DNA of 64,000 bases from Eunapius fragilis. Lineage: Eukaryota; Porifera; Demospongiae; Spongillida; Spongillidae. The stretch lies in contig OY811976.1 of NCBI GenBank assembly GCA_963681505.1, positions 5,198,003-5,262,002 of the forward strand, given 5' to 3'. The translations under genes were made by a program, and so were the position numbers. This document shows, in pieces, positions 10,651-21,630 of this stretch. The stretch's first letter is position 1. Each line of letters begins with the position of its first letter. The notes under the pieces were generated by a model. That model was not told the origin of the DNA, ran no database searches, and saw only the letters and a list, made by a program, of their open reading frames with translations.

Positions 10651-10801
10651 TAGTCTCGTACCCAGACCCATGACGTCACAGCTGCGGATGGATTACATCA
10701 CCGCTACGCTCGGCAAGGCTCGTACCCAGACCCATGACGTCACAGCTGCGGATGGATTACATCACCGCTACGCTCGGCAAGGGTCTGGCAAACCGTACGG
10801 G
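10651..10801 (+). repeat. Left TIR with 64-bp tandem duplication
   Basis: The 64-bp unit 10655-10718 is repeated exactly at 10719-10782, followed by GGGTCTGGCAAACCGTACGGG split as GGGTCTGGCAA and ACCGTACGGG. Each unit contains the palindrome TGACGTCA (10671-10678, 10735-10742) followed by CAGCTG. The right TIR has a single copy. Duplication within one end may change transposase binding or promoter strength for the transposase gene that starts at 10907. Confidence 0.95.
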
Positions 10802-10906
10802 AAAAATCTGTGTTCGTGTTTATCATGAATTTAATTTAACGTAGCCTATTCACTAACCACTTCCGACCGTGAATTAACGCAATTTCTTTTTACTCGAAAT
10901 TTCAAC

Positions 10907-13900
10907 ATGTGGAGTCCATATCAATGTCGGTGCTGCGGGACGGTGGTTACCAACCATAGGAACCGAAGGGTGCTGCACTGTTACGCTGATGGCAACGAGG
11001 GTTCTTCCATTTATGGATATATGTTGCGTTTGGTTAGTACAGGAAACTTAAGTGCCAGAAATCGCGAACGCTTTGGAGAACTGGATATATCAGTAAAAGG
11101 TCTGGATAAGGTATACATATGTAAAGCCTGCTTCGTAGCTGTCGATAAAGCTATGAAACTTAATGAACAGCTTCGCAATTTGACTGTTACCGTGCAGACA
11201 GCAGAGAATGTCATACTTTCAATGTTGACAAACCTTTACGTTGGAGGAGATGAGACATTAAGTATTGAAGATCCACACGCTAATTCGCCTTGCACATCAA
11301 CAAGTGTTCCAAGACTTCTATATCCATTGCTTCATGAGAAAACCAAAAAGAAATCTCCAGATGTTGTTGTAAGTTCAATAATAGCTATCAAATATCTGGT
11401 AATGTTAGCAAATAATTTATTTTTAAGGTCACTGTCAAGTACAGAAAGGAAAGATCATATTCACTGAAAGGCACCCCACAGAGAGTCACCAAAAGCATTG
11501 TTCGTGGTAATAGGCAAAGTGCGCTAAAGCAATTACTTGGCACATGTTCTATGCAAAAGTTTGCTGCACATTATATTAGCAAATTCATTCAGAAAGAATT
11601 AAAGTTCATGTGTTCTAACCAATTAAAATCTATGCTGAGGGATCATTCTAAATTAGCATTGGCAAATTTTTCATGGGATTCAATTCTACTTGAACTGGAA
11701 AAGAGGTGCCCTTTGCTATTCACTGTTTTACGCAATTGTATACCTATATCTTCAAACCATTTACTGTGTGTAATCTTTTCAATTTTACTTAAAGGTTGTA
11801 ACTCACATGTGAATCTTATGCAGTTTATAGTTTCAATTTTGATGTACACTGGACATACAGGAAAACTGGTAAGTAAATTATGTTATGATCATGTATAATT
11901 GAACTCTATTGTTCATAACCTACTAGGCATTTACTAGGCTAAATAAGTTAGGATTGTGTATGTCACGGCAATCAACAGTAACACTGCTAGATGACATTGG
12001 CTATGAACATGATGAACTGGTTATTCAGTGGAGAAATTTCTTGTTTTCAAGAATCAATGTGCAAGCAGCACAGGTAAGTTACTTTGTCATGTGCATGTGC
12101 AAGAATACCACAATTTCATTTTTTGCAGTATGCAAAAACACACTGGATACAGCAGATTTGCGAAGATGATGATGAAACATCATCTGAAAGTTGCATGGAA
12201 ATTCCTTCACCAGTTACTTCACCTTCTCCACCACCTTTTTCTCCTTTATTACTGAACTGTGGTGAGTATGACACAGAAGAAACAGTTAGTTGTTCAACGG
12301 ATCATCAGTCAAGTATTGACAGTGAAGATGAACATGTTAATGCTGATCAAATGCCTGGACATGTGTCTGAAATAGATGAAACATTTGATGATTCAACAGA
12401 AGTACAATCACCTAACATAATGGAAGTTAAGGAATGTAGTCAGTCAGTGGATTGGAAGGGTTTCAAGATTGTAGGTGACAATTTGGATAAAAATTACAAA
12501 CCCAGGCATCAGACATTAACTCACCAAAATCAGTCTATGCATTTTTTTCAATCATTTGCAGTTATGGATCGCGTTAATCTATCAGAATACTCTGATATTC
12601 CACCAGTTCAACATATTTCTGAACAAATAATCAAGAGCACCTTCATTCCTTCTGATGACGAACAAATCATTCTCAGATCACATTTTGTTGTACTTATTGC
12701 TCGCGTATTAGTTGAATGTATCCCATGCTTCGCAAAGTTTAAAGACATAGTCCCTAAACATATAACTCATCAGCACTACTCAGAAATGTGCACAAAGTCA
12801 AAAGTGGTATGTAATATAATAAATACATATCTCAATGATTATACAAAGTTCCTTCTACCAGGTGCCACTTGGAGTACTACTAAAAAACGAAAACTTCTTG
12901 GATGAAATGTCTGACATTTTGGACCATCATAGTACCTATGTGCCCATGAAAGAAATTGTGGAAGAACAAGATGGAGATCATTTAAAAATGCACTATTTCC
13001 ATCATATTCTGTTTGGTGGGGATCAAGTAACAGCATCTCGTACAAGATCTGCAAAGAGAATGCGCCAAAATGCTGAACTTGGGAAAGCAAAACTGCAGGG
13101 CTTCATACCAATCATAGAGGATTGGCATGCCAAAGTAGTTCTATTAGAGGTGAAGACTTTGTTATGCAAGAGCATGATCATCTTAATGCCTGCAAATGTA
13201 CTTATCTAACACTCTTATTTTTATAGGTGATATGGAGCAGACTTTACACCAAAAGTACCAGCATGGAAAAAGGAACTTTGCTGCAGTTGAAAAATCTAAT
13301 TCATAGGACAAGTGTTCCAAGAGTCCCGAAAAACAATGTTCATGCTGCAGAAGATTTTTTGAATGTTGTTTTGAAAAGCCACATAATAGTTGCAGCTATG
13401 AAGCATTTTAGGTTGTGCACCCTTCAAGACTGTCCAGACCAAACATTTATTCCAGAAGACATATTGTTGCACACTGATGAGGAGAAATGGCAGATATTGT
13501 CATCAGAAATTGAAGGCATTATAGATAAGCATGTTGATTTCTCACTACTATCTACCAACAAAACAAGTAATATTGATGGAGTGCTAAACTATGCACGTCA
13601 TGTTCTTTCCCTAGGACTTCTCCACGCTGAATTCGATGATGCAATTCATGAAGGAGATGGTGTAAGAGTACTTCAGTGTTGGAAAATTTTCTTACCTTTA
13701 TTTAAATGTGCCAATCGTAAAAATTACGCTATTGAGTCCCTCAATTTACTATGGCAATTCCATATAGCACTTTCACCTAGGCAAGCCATGCAACTTATGT
13801 GGTCCAGGTTTATTAATACTCAAGGAAAGCCTGGTTGCAATTTACCTTGTGATTTACATATGGAACACTTAAATAAAGCTTGTAAAAGTGCCATTTCAAG

Positions 13901-14207
13901 TCTAGGTGCAAATCCTACTAAGGAGTCCATCAGTCGAGTGGGGAAGTGTATTGGACCATTGGTTGCAATTACAAGTCATTTTGATAGTGAGAGTAATATT
14001 GTTAATCTACATGGAAAGCATTCAGAAGCAGCAACACAGAAGGATATAGAAGTGATCGTAAAAGCTTTATTGCATGAAGATGTTTTTGGACAAAATGATG
14101 ATCGAAAACACAAATCTTTTCAGAAATTGCCCACCAGTGTCTATATGAATATGACTCCTGAAGCATTGCTGGTGTACATCAAGTCACAACTTGGTATTAG
14201 CTCATAG
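10907..14207 (+). CDS. Putative transposase with N-terminal zinc finger and DUF6589-like core
   Basis: Six exons (10907-11368, 11428-11868, 11927-12073, 12129-12806, 12862-13149, 13227-14207), all introns phase 0, GT-AG and 53-77 bp, give 998 aa without a break. Residues 5-70 hold a zinc-finger-like pair, CRCC and CKAC, like a ZAD-type finger. Residues ~360-450 are acidic and Ser/Pro-rich, probably disordered. From ~570 the core resembles proteins annotated DUF6589: FGGDQVTASRTRSA, IIEDWHAKVV, a GTLLQL segment and DLHMEHLNKACK. D630 (GGDQ), D663 (EDWH) and E885 (HMEH) are my candidates for a DD..E catalytic triad; this is inference. It is the only gene in the element besides the helicase, so it is the likely transposase acting on the TIRs. 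The start is the first ATG, 106 bp inside the left TIR. Confidence 0.8.
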
Positions 14208-14288
14208 GTTTGGAGTTTGTTGTACTGTACTGGATTACAATACATTGAGTTCATTCACTTTTATGTATCATGATGAAAGTAAAAAATA

Positions 14289-15636
14289 TTATGCACAACT
14301 TCCACACTTACAAACACGCTTACATACATCACAACATTTGCATCCATCAGCAGTTATGTTTAGCAATGATGCATCACAAAATTCAGAAAAAAGCACTTTT
14401 CTTCTGCACAAAGTTGTATTAGAACAATAATCTATCATAGCCTTTGAGGTGTGATGATTATCAGAAGGCGAGTAGTAGACAACTGACCAAGATTGATGGC
14501 CATCACGTCCTGCTCTACCAGTTTGTTGAACCTGGCTCTCAATATCCTCTGCAGGACCCCAGTGAATAATGTGTCTTACATTTGGGCAGTCAATTCCCAT
14601 ACCAAAAGCAGTTGTGGCCACAACTACTCTTAAAGTGCTGTCTGGGTCTGCAAATGACGATACAATGTGCTGCTTAACATAAGCATCAGTGCATCGTGTG
14701 TACATGTCAACAAGCCTGTATTTTGCTAAGTTTGGTTTCCCAGTAGGGTATGTGAAAGAAGTACCCAGAGCCTTTTCAAAGTGTTCATAAAAGGAAGCAA
14801 CATCCAACAGTTTACGACAGTACACCAAAACCCGTTCAGCTTTATTCTTGTATTGAAGAAGCTCACATGCAATTTTCTGAACAATGGCACTTATTTGTGG
14901 CTTCTCTTTAACTTCATAATATATATTACTTTTGAGTGGAGGTTCATAAATAATGGCAGGATCATCCATGCACAGCCGAGAAATGACTTGCTGCCTCGTA
15001 TCAGCTGTAGCTGTTGCTGTCAGTGCCATTATCCTTACATGGGAAGGCAGCAAACTTCTTATCATTCCTATATGCCTAAAATCCTTTCGAAACATATCAC
15101 CCCTGAAAAAAGAAGGTATAATCCGGCGTTATTGAAAAGCCTAATACTCACCATGTTTTCACGCAGTGAGCTTCATCCACAACCAGTGCTACTAAATCTT
15201 CTTGGTACTTAGAGGAGAGAAGCGCATCATGCCACTGTCTGCTTCGAAACAGTGCCTCTGGAGTTACAAACACCAATTGATATTCACCATCTGCGATTCT
15301 GCGCCTATCACTACTGGATACTTCCTCTTGATGGTTTCCAACATACTGTGTCAACAAGCCCAGTGCAGAATACTTGCTCACCTGATCCATCATCAGTGAT
15401 ACTAAAGGGGACACGCAGAGTACGATACATGTCCTCTCTTTCTTGCGCAAGCGGTCAAACACGTATGGCAGTAGAACATAGCACAACGTCTTCCCATATC
15501 CGGTTGGTAGTATTACGAAACAGTCGCGACCCTTCACAAACGTTTTTATTGCCTCCTCTTGTTTTTCCTTGAGCCTCTCCACTCCCAGCGCAAGCTTAGC
15601 GTACGTTATGGCATCCTCAACTATATCGCCGTCCAT
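14289..15636 (-). CDS. RecQ-family superfamily 2 DNA helicase of the transposon
   Basis: Two exons on the minus strand (15636-15152 and 15102-14289) flank a 49-bp GT-AG intron and give 432 aa. Motifs are complete: PTGYGKT (44-50, Walker A), DEAH (154-157, followed by CVKTWGDMFR as in RecQ), TATAT (190-194), ATTAFGMGID (324-333) and QQTGRAGRD (354-362). A cysteine-rich tail with CKCC, CKRVCKC and CGSC resembles the RecQ zinc-binding region. At 432 aa it lacks HRDC and other host C-terminal modules, as expected of a compact transposon enzyme. It would unwind DNA 3'-5' during excision, strand processing or repair of the donor site. It is convergent with the transposase gene. A TGACGTCA palindrome lies at 15670-15677, 34 bp upstream of the start. 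Confidence 0.9.
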
Positions 15637-15669
15637 TGTTATGATAACGTGACCCTATGTTTTGGGAAG

Positions 15670-15677
15670 TGACGTCA
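15670..15677. promoter_or_regulatory. CRE-like palindrome upstream of the helicase
   Basis: TGACGTCA, the consensus for CREB/ATF bZIP factors, lies 34 bp upstream of the helicase ATG. The same 8-mer is present in the right TIR (15781-15788) and twice in the left TIR. The repetition suggests transcription of both transposon genes could respond to a host bZIP factor; there is no direct evidence. Confidence 0.4.
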
Positions 15678-15721
15678 TAATTAAAAGCGCGCCTGCATTC
15701 CATCGAGTCACACACGTAAGA

Positions 15722-15808
15722 CCCGTACGGTTTGCCAGACCCTTGCCGAGCGTAGCGGTGATGTAATCCATCCGCAGCTGTGACGTCATGGGTCTGGGTA
15801 CGAGACTA
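15722..15808 (-). repeat. Right TIR, 87 bp
   Basis: Reverse complement of the left end, starting TAGTCTCGTACCCAGACCC. It is identical over 87 bp to the left TIR apart from the extra 64-bp unit there. It contains one TGACGTCA (15781-15788) next to a CAGCTG. Confidence 0.95.
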
Positions 15809-16207
15809 TCCACGAACGGCTTCACATGTTTTAAAGTACGCGATTATCGTGAAAGCTAATAGCTTTTATGACAGTGGGACGTCATACCTATTGGCCCTAA
15901 TGTTACTAAGATATCTGACCTTCTTTTACGTAGGTAGAGAGTGTTAGCGAGGTGTTCTATTTAAATCGCACCTTTTCGTTGCCGTGAGTTCTTTAGCTAG
16001 ATAATTTTCAGACTCTACTGCTTATGTAGTAACAGCGCCTTGCATATCACGAGATTCTGATTTAGCGCAGTGCTCTTATCAATCAAACCAATTTAATCAA
16101 AATTTGTCATGGCAACATGCAATGTTAGTTTATTATTCATGTTTTAATACTATGTTTATTAAACTCTATATTTTTATTCAACAGTTCTGTGTGTAGTTGC
16201 TTGGATA

Positions 16208-16501
16208 ATGAAGACTGTTGGTGATTTGAAGAGTTTTAAAAATGACATTAAGGAACGTAATGAACTGCAAGCACCCATGATACAAAAGGGGCTAGTGTTT
16301 TACATCCACACCAATATAGCATCTCAACGTTTAGAAAATACAAAAAGTATCATTGAATCAATTCTTGCGCACTCTGCTGGAAGCAGTGTCGCCACTACAC
16401 CTGATGCGTTGCGGTGGGCAATACATCATATTGTCAAAATTTTAAAAACAAGATGTTGGGCTGAAGTAGAGGTGTTTCTCAATGAGCAGTTTATAGTGTA
16501 G
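16208..16501 (+). CDS. Hypothetical protein of 97 aa
   Basis: An acceptor-like TTTATTCAACAG precedes the ATG by about 25 bases. The protein begins MKTVGDLKSFKNDIKERNE and is mainly helical by composition, with one WAEVEVFLNEQ segment. I recognise no family. The stop lies exactly where a minisatellite begins, so the 3' end may be truncated or replaced by the repeat. It may be a fragment of a larger gene. Confidence 0.3.
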   Translation: MKTVGDLKSFKNDIKERNELQAPMIQKGLVFYIHTNIASQRLENTKSIIESILAHSAGSSVATTPDALRWAIHHIVKILKTRCWAEVEVFLNEQFIV

Positions 16502-17035
16502 AGGGATACCTATTCCTCTGGTAGTGGGATAACCATGGTAGTGGTAGTGGGGTACCAATTGCTCTGGTAGTGATAGCTATTGCACTGGTAGTGGGGTACC
16601 TATTCCTCTGGTAGTAGGATAGCTATGGTACTGGTAGTGGGGTACCTATTGCTCTGGTAGTGGGGTAGCTACAGCACATGTAGTGGGTACCTATTGCTCT
16701 GGTAGTGGGAGCTACAGCACTGGTAGTGGGGTACCTATTTCTCTGGTAGTGGGATAGCTATGGTACTGGTAGTGGGGTACCTATTGCTCTGGTAGTGGGG
16801 TAGCTACAGCACATGTAGTGGGTACCTATTGCTCTGGTAGTGGGAGCTACAGCACTGGTAGTGGGGTACCTATTTCTCTGGTAGTGGGATAGCTATGGTA
16901 CATGGGGTACCTATTGCACTGGTAGTGCGATAGCTATGGCTCTGGTAGTGGGGTACCTATTGGACTGGTAGTGGGGTACCTATTCCTCTGGTAGCGGGAT
17001 AGCTATGGTACTGGTAGTGGGGTCTATTGACACAG
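16500..17035. repeat. Minisatellite of CTGGTAGTGGGGTACC units
   Basis: About a dozen degenerate units of roughly 45-50 bp alternate GGTAGTGGGGTACCTATT with GGTAGTGGGATAGCTATG or GCTACAGCAC. An internal block (about 16625-16745) is repeated almost exactly at 16750-16880, showing higher-order duplication. No convincing open frame crosses it. Confidence 0.85.
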
Positions 17036-18870
17036 CTGAGGATGTAGCTGTTCCTTTACCAGTTTGAATTGTAATGTGCAATCCACCTTTACCTATTCCA
17101 CTTCATGTAAGAACTGATTGTAAGAATTGTGCTAAAAAGGAAGGATGAGTTGCAGAGAATGGCTAATTCAGTGAAGCTCGGGTGAAGTACTTGCAAAGTT
17201 CCAAAAGCTACCATCTGATACTGGACACAGGAAGACATCAAGAAAGAAGGGAAGATGAAAATATATGCATATTACAGCTGCTTACTGACTATATTACTGG
17301 AGATATGATTTTTGCTGATTTTCCTGACATGTGAAATGCCTTGTTTCCGAGAACATGATATATACACACTTGGCTATATATTTCTATATCGCTACCATGA
17401 GCAGCCTGCATATTTGGCATGATTTTATGCAAAATATCTGCTGTAGTACCTTCTAAAAACTATTTTTATATGCAGGTATGTGTGGCAGTTACTCCTTATA
17501 TATTTAGCTGCAGTAGCATGTTTAGTAGGATCAGTGTAGCGAATATAAGTTAAACCGGCACAGTTTTTTTTAGCGCGGTTATTCAATTCCATGCATACAT
17601 TCAAAAGTACCGCTTTATGCTGCCGTATTGACCGAATGAAAAAAGATGATATGATAATTAATATACCGTTGGAATGCACATTTCCCCCTCTTTTTAGAAC
17701 CATGCGAATTGTTGCAAAAATATCAATTTGAAAAAAATATCTAAGTACCTAGTCACGGCAGCGAAAAAAGACCTATAGCTAGCGCATGATAGAAATATTT
17801 TCCAGCAAGGAACTTCAAAGTTGATGCTTGCAATTCAGGCCACCGTAACTAAATCCCTGACGGACAGACAGTACATAAAAAAAGTTGTAGACGACATAGG
17901 TGTCTCATGAAATAATTTGAAAATATGAATATGCGCTAGGTCCCTTTTCGCTGCCACGATTCCATGCATATATAATTAAGCTGATTTCCAATTAATTGCT
18001 TTGCTAAAGAACTTCGAAAAATCATTGCGTACGTACATTGGCCAGGTTGTACCATAGCAGGATTCAGATATACTTATCTTAGCATCCTTGATGCAAGCAT
18101 GTGACCAGCGCTACACACAGTGACACAGGCATATACATCATACCGGCGTACATGTATAAATGCAATTTGATTGGACTGAGGTCAAAATTGAAGTAGTATA
18201 TATTCAAGTTTCATCCCAAATTTATGAGTTCAGTATAGAATGGGTGTGATGATTTGGGCTGAGATTTATATGGTTGCATGTGGTTCGTAGAATAAATATT
18301 TTATCGCGGCACCTTGGCTATATTCCATTAGGCCATTCCAAACTGGACTTTAGTTTCTCCTCACCCGTCGTTGGAAGTATAATGCGGGCGGTGGTGTATT
18401 TTATTGTGAATATGATTATTTTCGGTGCCGAAATCTTGCATCATAGCATGCACCGGGAAGAAATCAAGCGCTCCGAAATGTTGAATTCTAATCAAAACGC
18501 ATAACAACGAAGTTAAGTTTTCTTTCTTTTCTTAAATTGCTCGTTCTCAATTGGCAATTGACTGCCAACTGAAGACAGAATTGTATTAAGCGGTAGACGA
18601 TTTATTAAAGACGACATATAATAATGCAAAAATATGGTCATATATTATATTATAAGTTTTAGACGGACGTTTCAACCGGGACAAAAAGGATATAATCATT
18701 AAAATGTAACGGAATGTGGTATCTTTTTATTATCCAACCGTTCAGTATCGTACTGTCTTGTGCAGAACGGGAGCTCTATACGAGGTGTATGTAGTGCGTA
18801 AACATACACAGATCCTTTCTGCACCTATCTATGCCCAACGTATGTGTAAAATATCTTTTCTCTGACCGTC
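17035..18870. other. Gene-poor stretch with one MITE
   Basis: AT-rich sequence. The open frames at 17425-17703 (minus) and 18274-18504 (plus) show no recognised motif. The only structured feature I see is the inverted repeat listed at 17754-17958. Confidence 0.5.
17754..17958. mobile_element. 205-bp MITE with CACGGCAGCGAAAA ends
   Basis: CACGGCAGCGAAAA...GACCTA on the left is mirrored by TAGGTC...TTTTCGCTGCCACG on the right. There is no open frame and I could not settle a target duplication. Confidence 0.65.
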
Positions 18871-20668
18871 GGTAGGTACTGGGGAATTTTTTAAAAAATG
18901 CTCAGAGGATAATAATATTACCATCATTAGAAAGAGCAAAAAAAGGTGAGTTTAACAGTATTTCTTGCGTCACCCTAGCATATTCGATACCAGAGATACA
19001 TATCCTCAAAGTGACAACTTCTTTAGTACAGCGGTTAATGCGTAATCGCAATAAAAACTGTGACGGTTGTGTTATAACGAGGCGTAACCCGGAGATTTTA
19101 ATTTCAAGCATTGCACATAAGTGATTCTGATATAGGGAAGACTTTTAAAAGGCTCATCATTTAGTTTCCTCACTTTTATCTTTTCAAATTGTTAACATAA
19201 AAATTGACAAACAATGAAACATGCACAAAATCAAACACAATAATATTATTATTCAATATTGAGGTACATCATTTCCATCCTCAACAAAGACTAAATCACC
19301 ATTTAAATAGACCACGAGCATTTCAAAAACTGTAATTGTGTTATCAATTCCTTCTTCTTCTGATTCATCTACAGTCCAGTATGTAATTGTTAGTTTTGGT
19401 AACTTTGCTTTATGGTTTAGTTTTACAACATGCCCATTGTATAATACATTGATGAAATTCTCATACTACCTGTGATTTAAGTATATACCTAGCAGAGAAT
19501 TTCAGATCTCGAGTTCATTGGAGGCAAAGCAACTTCCACTAATAAAGCCGTCATATCGCGCCTGCGGATCGGTCTCTTGACTCCTGTTCCACTAGAGCTT
19601 GGTTCATCAGCGAAAGGGTTCATTTGGGATGCCACGCTGCAATGGTTCTGAAAAGAACCCGTGGCGTTCGAAACGAAAAACTCGCCGTACATAGCTATCT
19701 CTAGCACGCATACCAACTCTGACGTCACGCGTGTATCGTATACATTTACTGAAGAATCCAAACATTGAATGCAATTCTTAAATTTTTTTCACTTTTCTGC
19801 TTTTGTTGCAATTTTTATCAATGTTAGCAAGTGTCCAATAAATTATTAAAAATTATATGGCTACTTTAGGGACCTCTGAGTAGTGTGACATGATTTTCAT
19901 CTCTTAAGTCGAATTAAATCGGCCATAATGATGCTAAGCAGCGGTCATATCAAAATCCTTATAAAAACAAGCCTATCTTCAAAACGAATTGGACTTAAGA
20001 GTTCAAGCATCCATATTATATAGCTTTTATAATGAGTTATCTATGCATCAAAAAATGAGCTCTTAAGTCGAACTATTTGTTGAGTTGTAAGCCAAAAACC
20101 TAATCCTGATGATGCATTAATGTTTTGACCCTGAAAGTTCTGTCTCAAATTGGAATTCTGATATTTTTAGTGATGATAATTCAAAAGGTATTATTGAAGA
20201 TATAAACCATGATATTTTTTTAAGATCCTAGTGTAAAGTACCATTTGATGTATTGGTTCAATGATGTTCAGTAACTGGCGCATCGTACAAGGACCACGGC
20301 GCTAGGACTCATCTATACAAAACTTCGTAAAAGGATGGATGGATGAAGTATCTAGAGGGGAGAATGCTTACCTTGGAGGGGACACAGCGTTTAAGAGTCG
20401 AAAATCGTGGGTAGAAAATTGTATTCGATTTGAGCAACACTTACGAAATACGATGCGTGTTTTAAAGCTTAAAAACTAGTCTGGCCTATTGCTGACGCAT
20501 TCAGCAGTCGTTCTGAATGCATGATAAGACATAATCAAGCTGAATGAAGCTACCAGATCGTTTTTACCAAATGGTGTCAACAGAAAATTTTAAAATTGCG
20601 AACAGAAATTTTTTCATTTCACGTCTAGGATTTTACGGTCTAAAATTATAGATTCCCCAGTGCCTACC
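18871..20668. mobile_element. 1.8-kb TIR element, non-autonomous or decayed
   Basis: The ends GGTAGGTACTGGGGAAT and ATTCCCCAGTGCCTACC match at 16 of 17 positions as inverted repeats. GTC borders both ends and may be a 3-bp target duplication. The interior holds a 90-codon minus-strand frame at 19489-19761 without a recognised domain, and several short inverted CTCTTAAGTCGAA blocks at 19900-20070. I cannot name the superfamily. Confidence 0.55.
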
Positions 20669-20852
20669 GTCGGGAAGTATATCTATTGGGGTCTCGTGCG
20701 CACGTACGGGTGGTCCAATTGATGCAGTGGGCTTCGTGAAAATTTTCTTAAGTGTCTAAACACTTTGGACCTTGATTAGGGACGTCATTCTATGTAAAAA
20801 GGTAGATTACAGAGTGGCTCTCGAGCTCTCTTGGTAGTTTAGCGATCGCAAA

Positions 20853-21128
20853 TTGAAAAAGTATGATATTGATCCCTATGATTCAAGTGAGATTACAATG
20901 GACTTCCACTTATGCCAGCTCAAATTGCATTGTCGCTTGTGTGGATTCTTGTTGGCTCAAGAAAGGAAGGAAACAGTTAAAGACCAGTCACCCAAGGGTT
21001 TACTTACAGGGGCGGCGGAACATCTTTTAAAGCACAGTATACTAATAGCTATCCAATGTTTGGGGGAAAATGTGGCAAACAGAACACATACAGTACCCGC
21101 TCGGTCATCAAGAAAATTCACATTTTAA
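20853..21128 (+). CDS. Possible zinc-finger N-terminus, 91 aa
   Basis: A frame with LHCRLCGFLL has one CxxC pair after a short acidic N-terminus. CxxC after a 'lhCRlCG' sequence is seen at the start of some transposon proteins, but no second metal-binding pair follows here. It is probably a fragment. Confidence 0.2.
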   Translation: MKKYDIDPYDSSEITMDFHLCQLKLHCRLCGFLLAQERKETVKDQSPKGLLTGAAEHLLKHSILIAIQCLGENVANRTHTVPARSSRKFTF

Positions 21129-21630
21129 ATGAAAATAAATGGCATCGCAACGTACGTTCGTCGGGGCATGTGTGTTTAACCTGCAGAAACGCTGCTGCGA
21201 TGAATTCGCGCCTGCAAGTTATTTAAACATTCAACCGCAGAGTCAAAAGTTAATCAGCTTATAAATAAATGTATTATAATAACGTCCTAGATCTAGGACA
21301 CCTGGAGATTAAAGATTAACTCTTACATGCTGACGGAGATGACGTCACAGTTCTTTTTTTTTTTTTCTTCTTCCAATTTCAATACTTAACCCCTGGCCTT
21401 ATTAAAGTTGCTCAGTTCCATCCTTATTTGAAGGAGGAAGCGGAACTCTGGGGCTATGCGGAGGGATAGCTGGAGGGGGAACACCTGGATCGCTTCTCAG
21501 AGGATCGGGGGGCAGGTTAAACTTCAGTGCAGCCTTTTTGGTTCCCCGGGGATGATGGGGGAGGGCCAACATGAGGTTTTGTCTGTGGTTGCTCCTTTTG
21601 ATCACCGGCCTTTTCCTTTTCCCTGTCACC

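Larger units (their letters stand above)
10651..15808. mobile_element. Intact helicase-bearing DNA transposon (AcademH-like)
   Basis: This 5158-bp element is flanked by the perfect 9-bp direct repeat TCCACGAAC (10642-10650 and 15809-15817) and bounded by inverted repeats starting TAGTCTCGTACCC. The right TIR (15722-15808, 87 bp) is identical to the left one once a 64-bp tandem duplication is allowed for. It holds two convergent genes with 81 bp between their stops: a putative transposase (plus) and a RecQ-family helicase (minus). Both are free of stops and frameshifts once introns are removed. Identical TIRs and open genes suggest recent mobility. A transposase plus superfamily 2 helicase with 9-bp duplications fits the Academ lineage AcademH as I remember it; the family name is from memory, not from a search. 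Confidence 0.9.

Noticed and set aside
10447..10653. 68-codon frame ending at the transposon border
   Set aside because: Removing the element does not extend a meaningful frame, and no motif is seen.
15202..15572. Plus-strand frames at 15202-15399 and 15252-15572
   Set aside because: They lie opposite the first helicase exon, whose motifs are conclusive.
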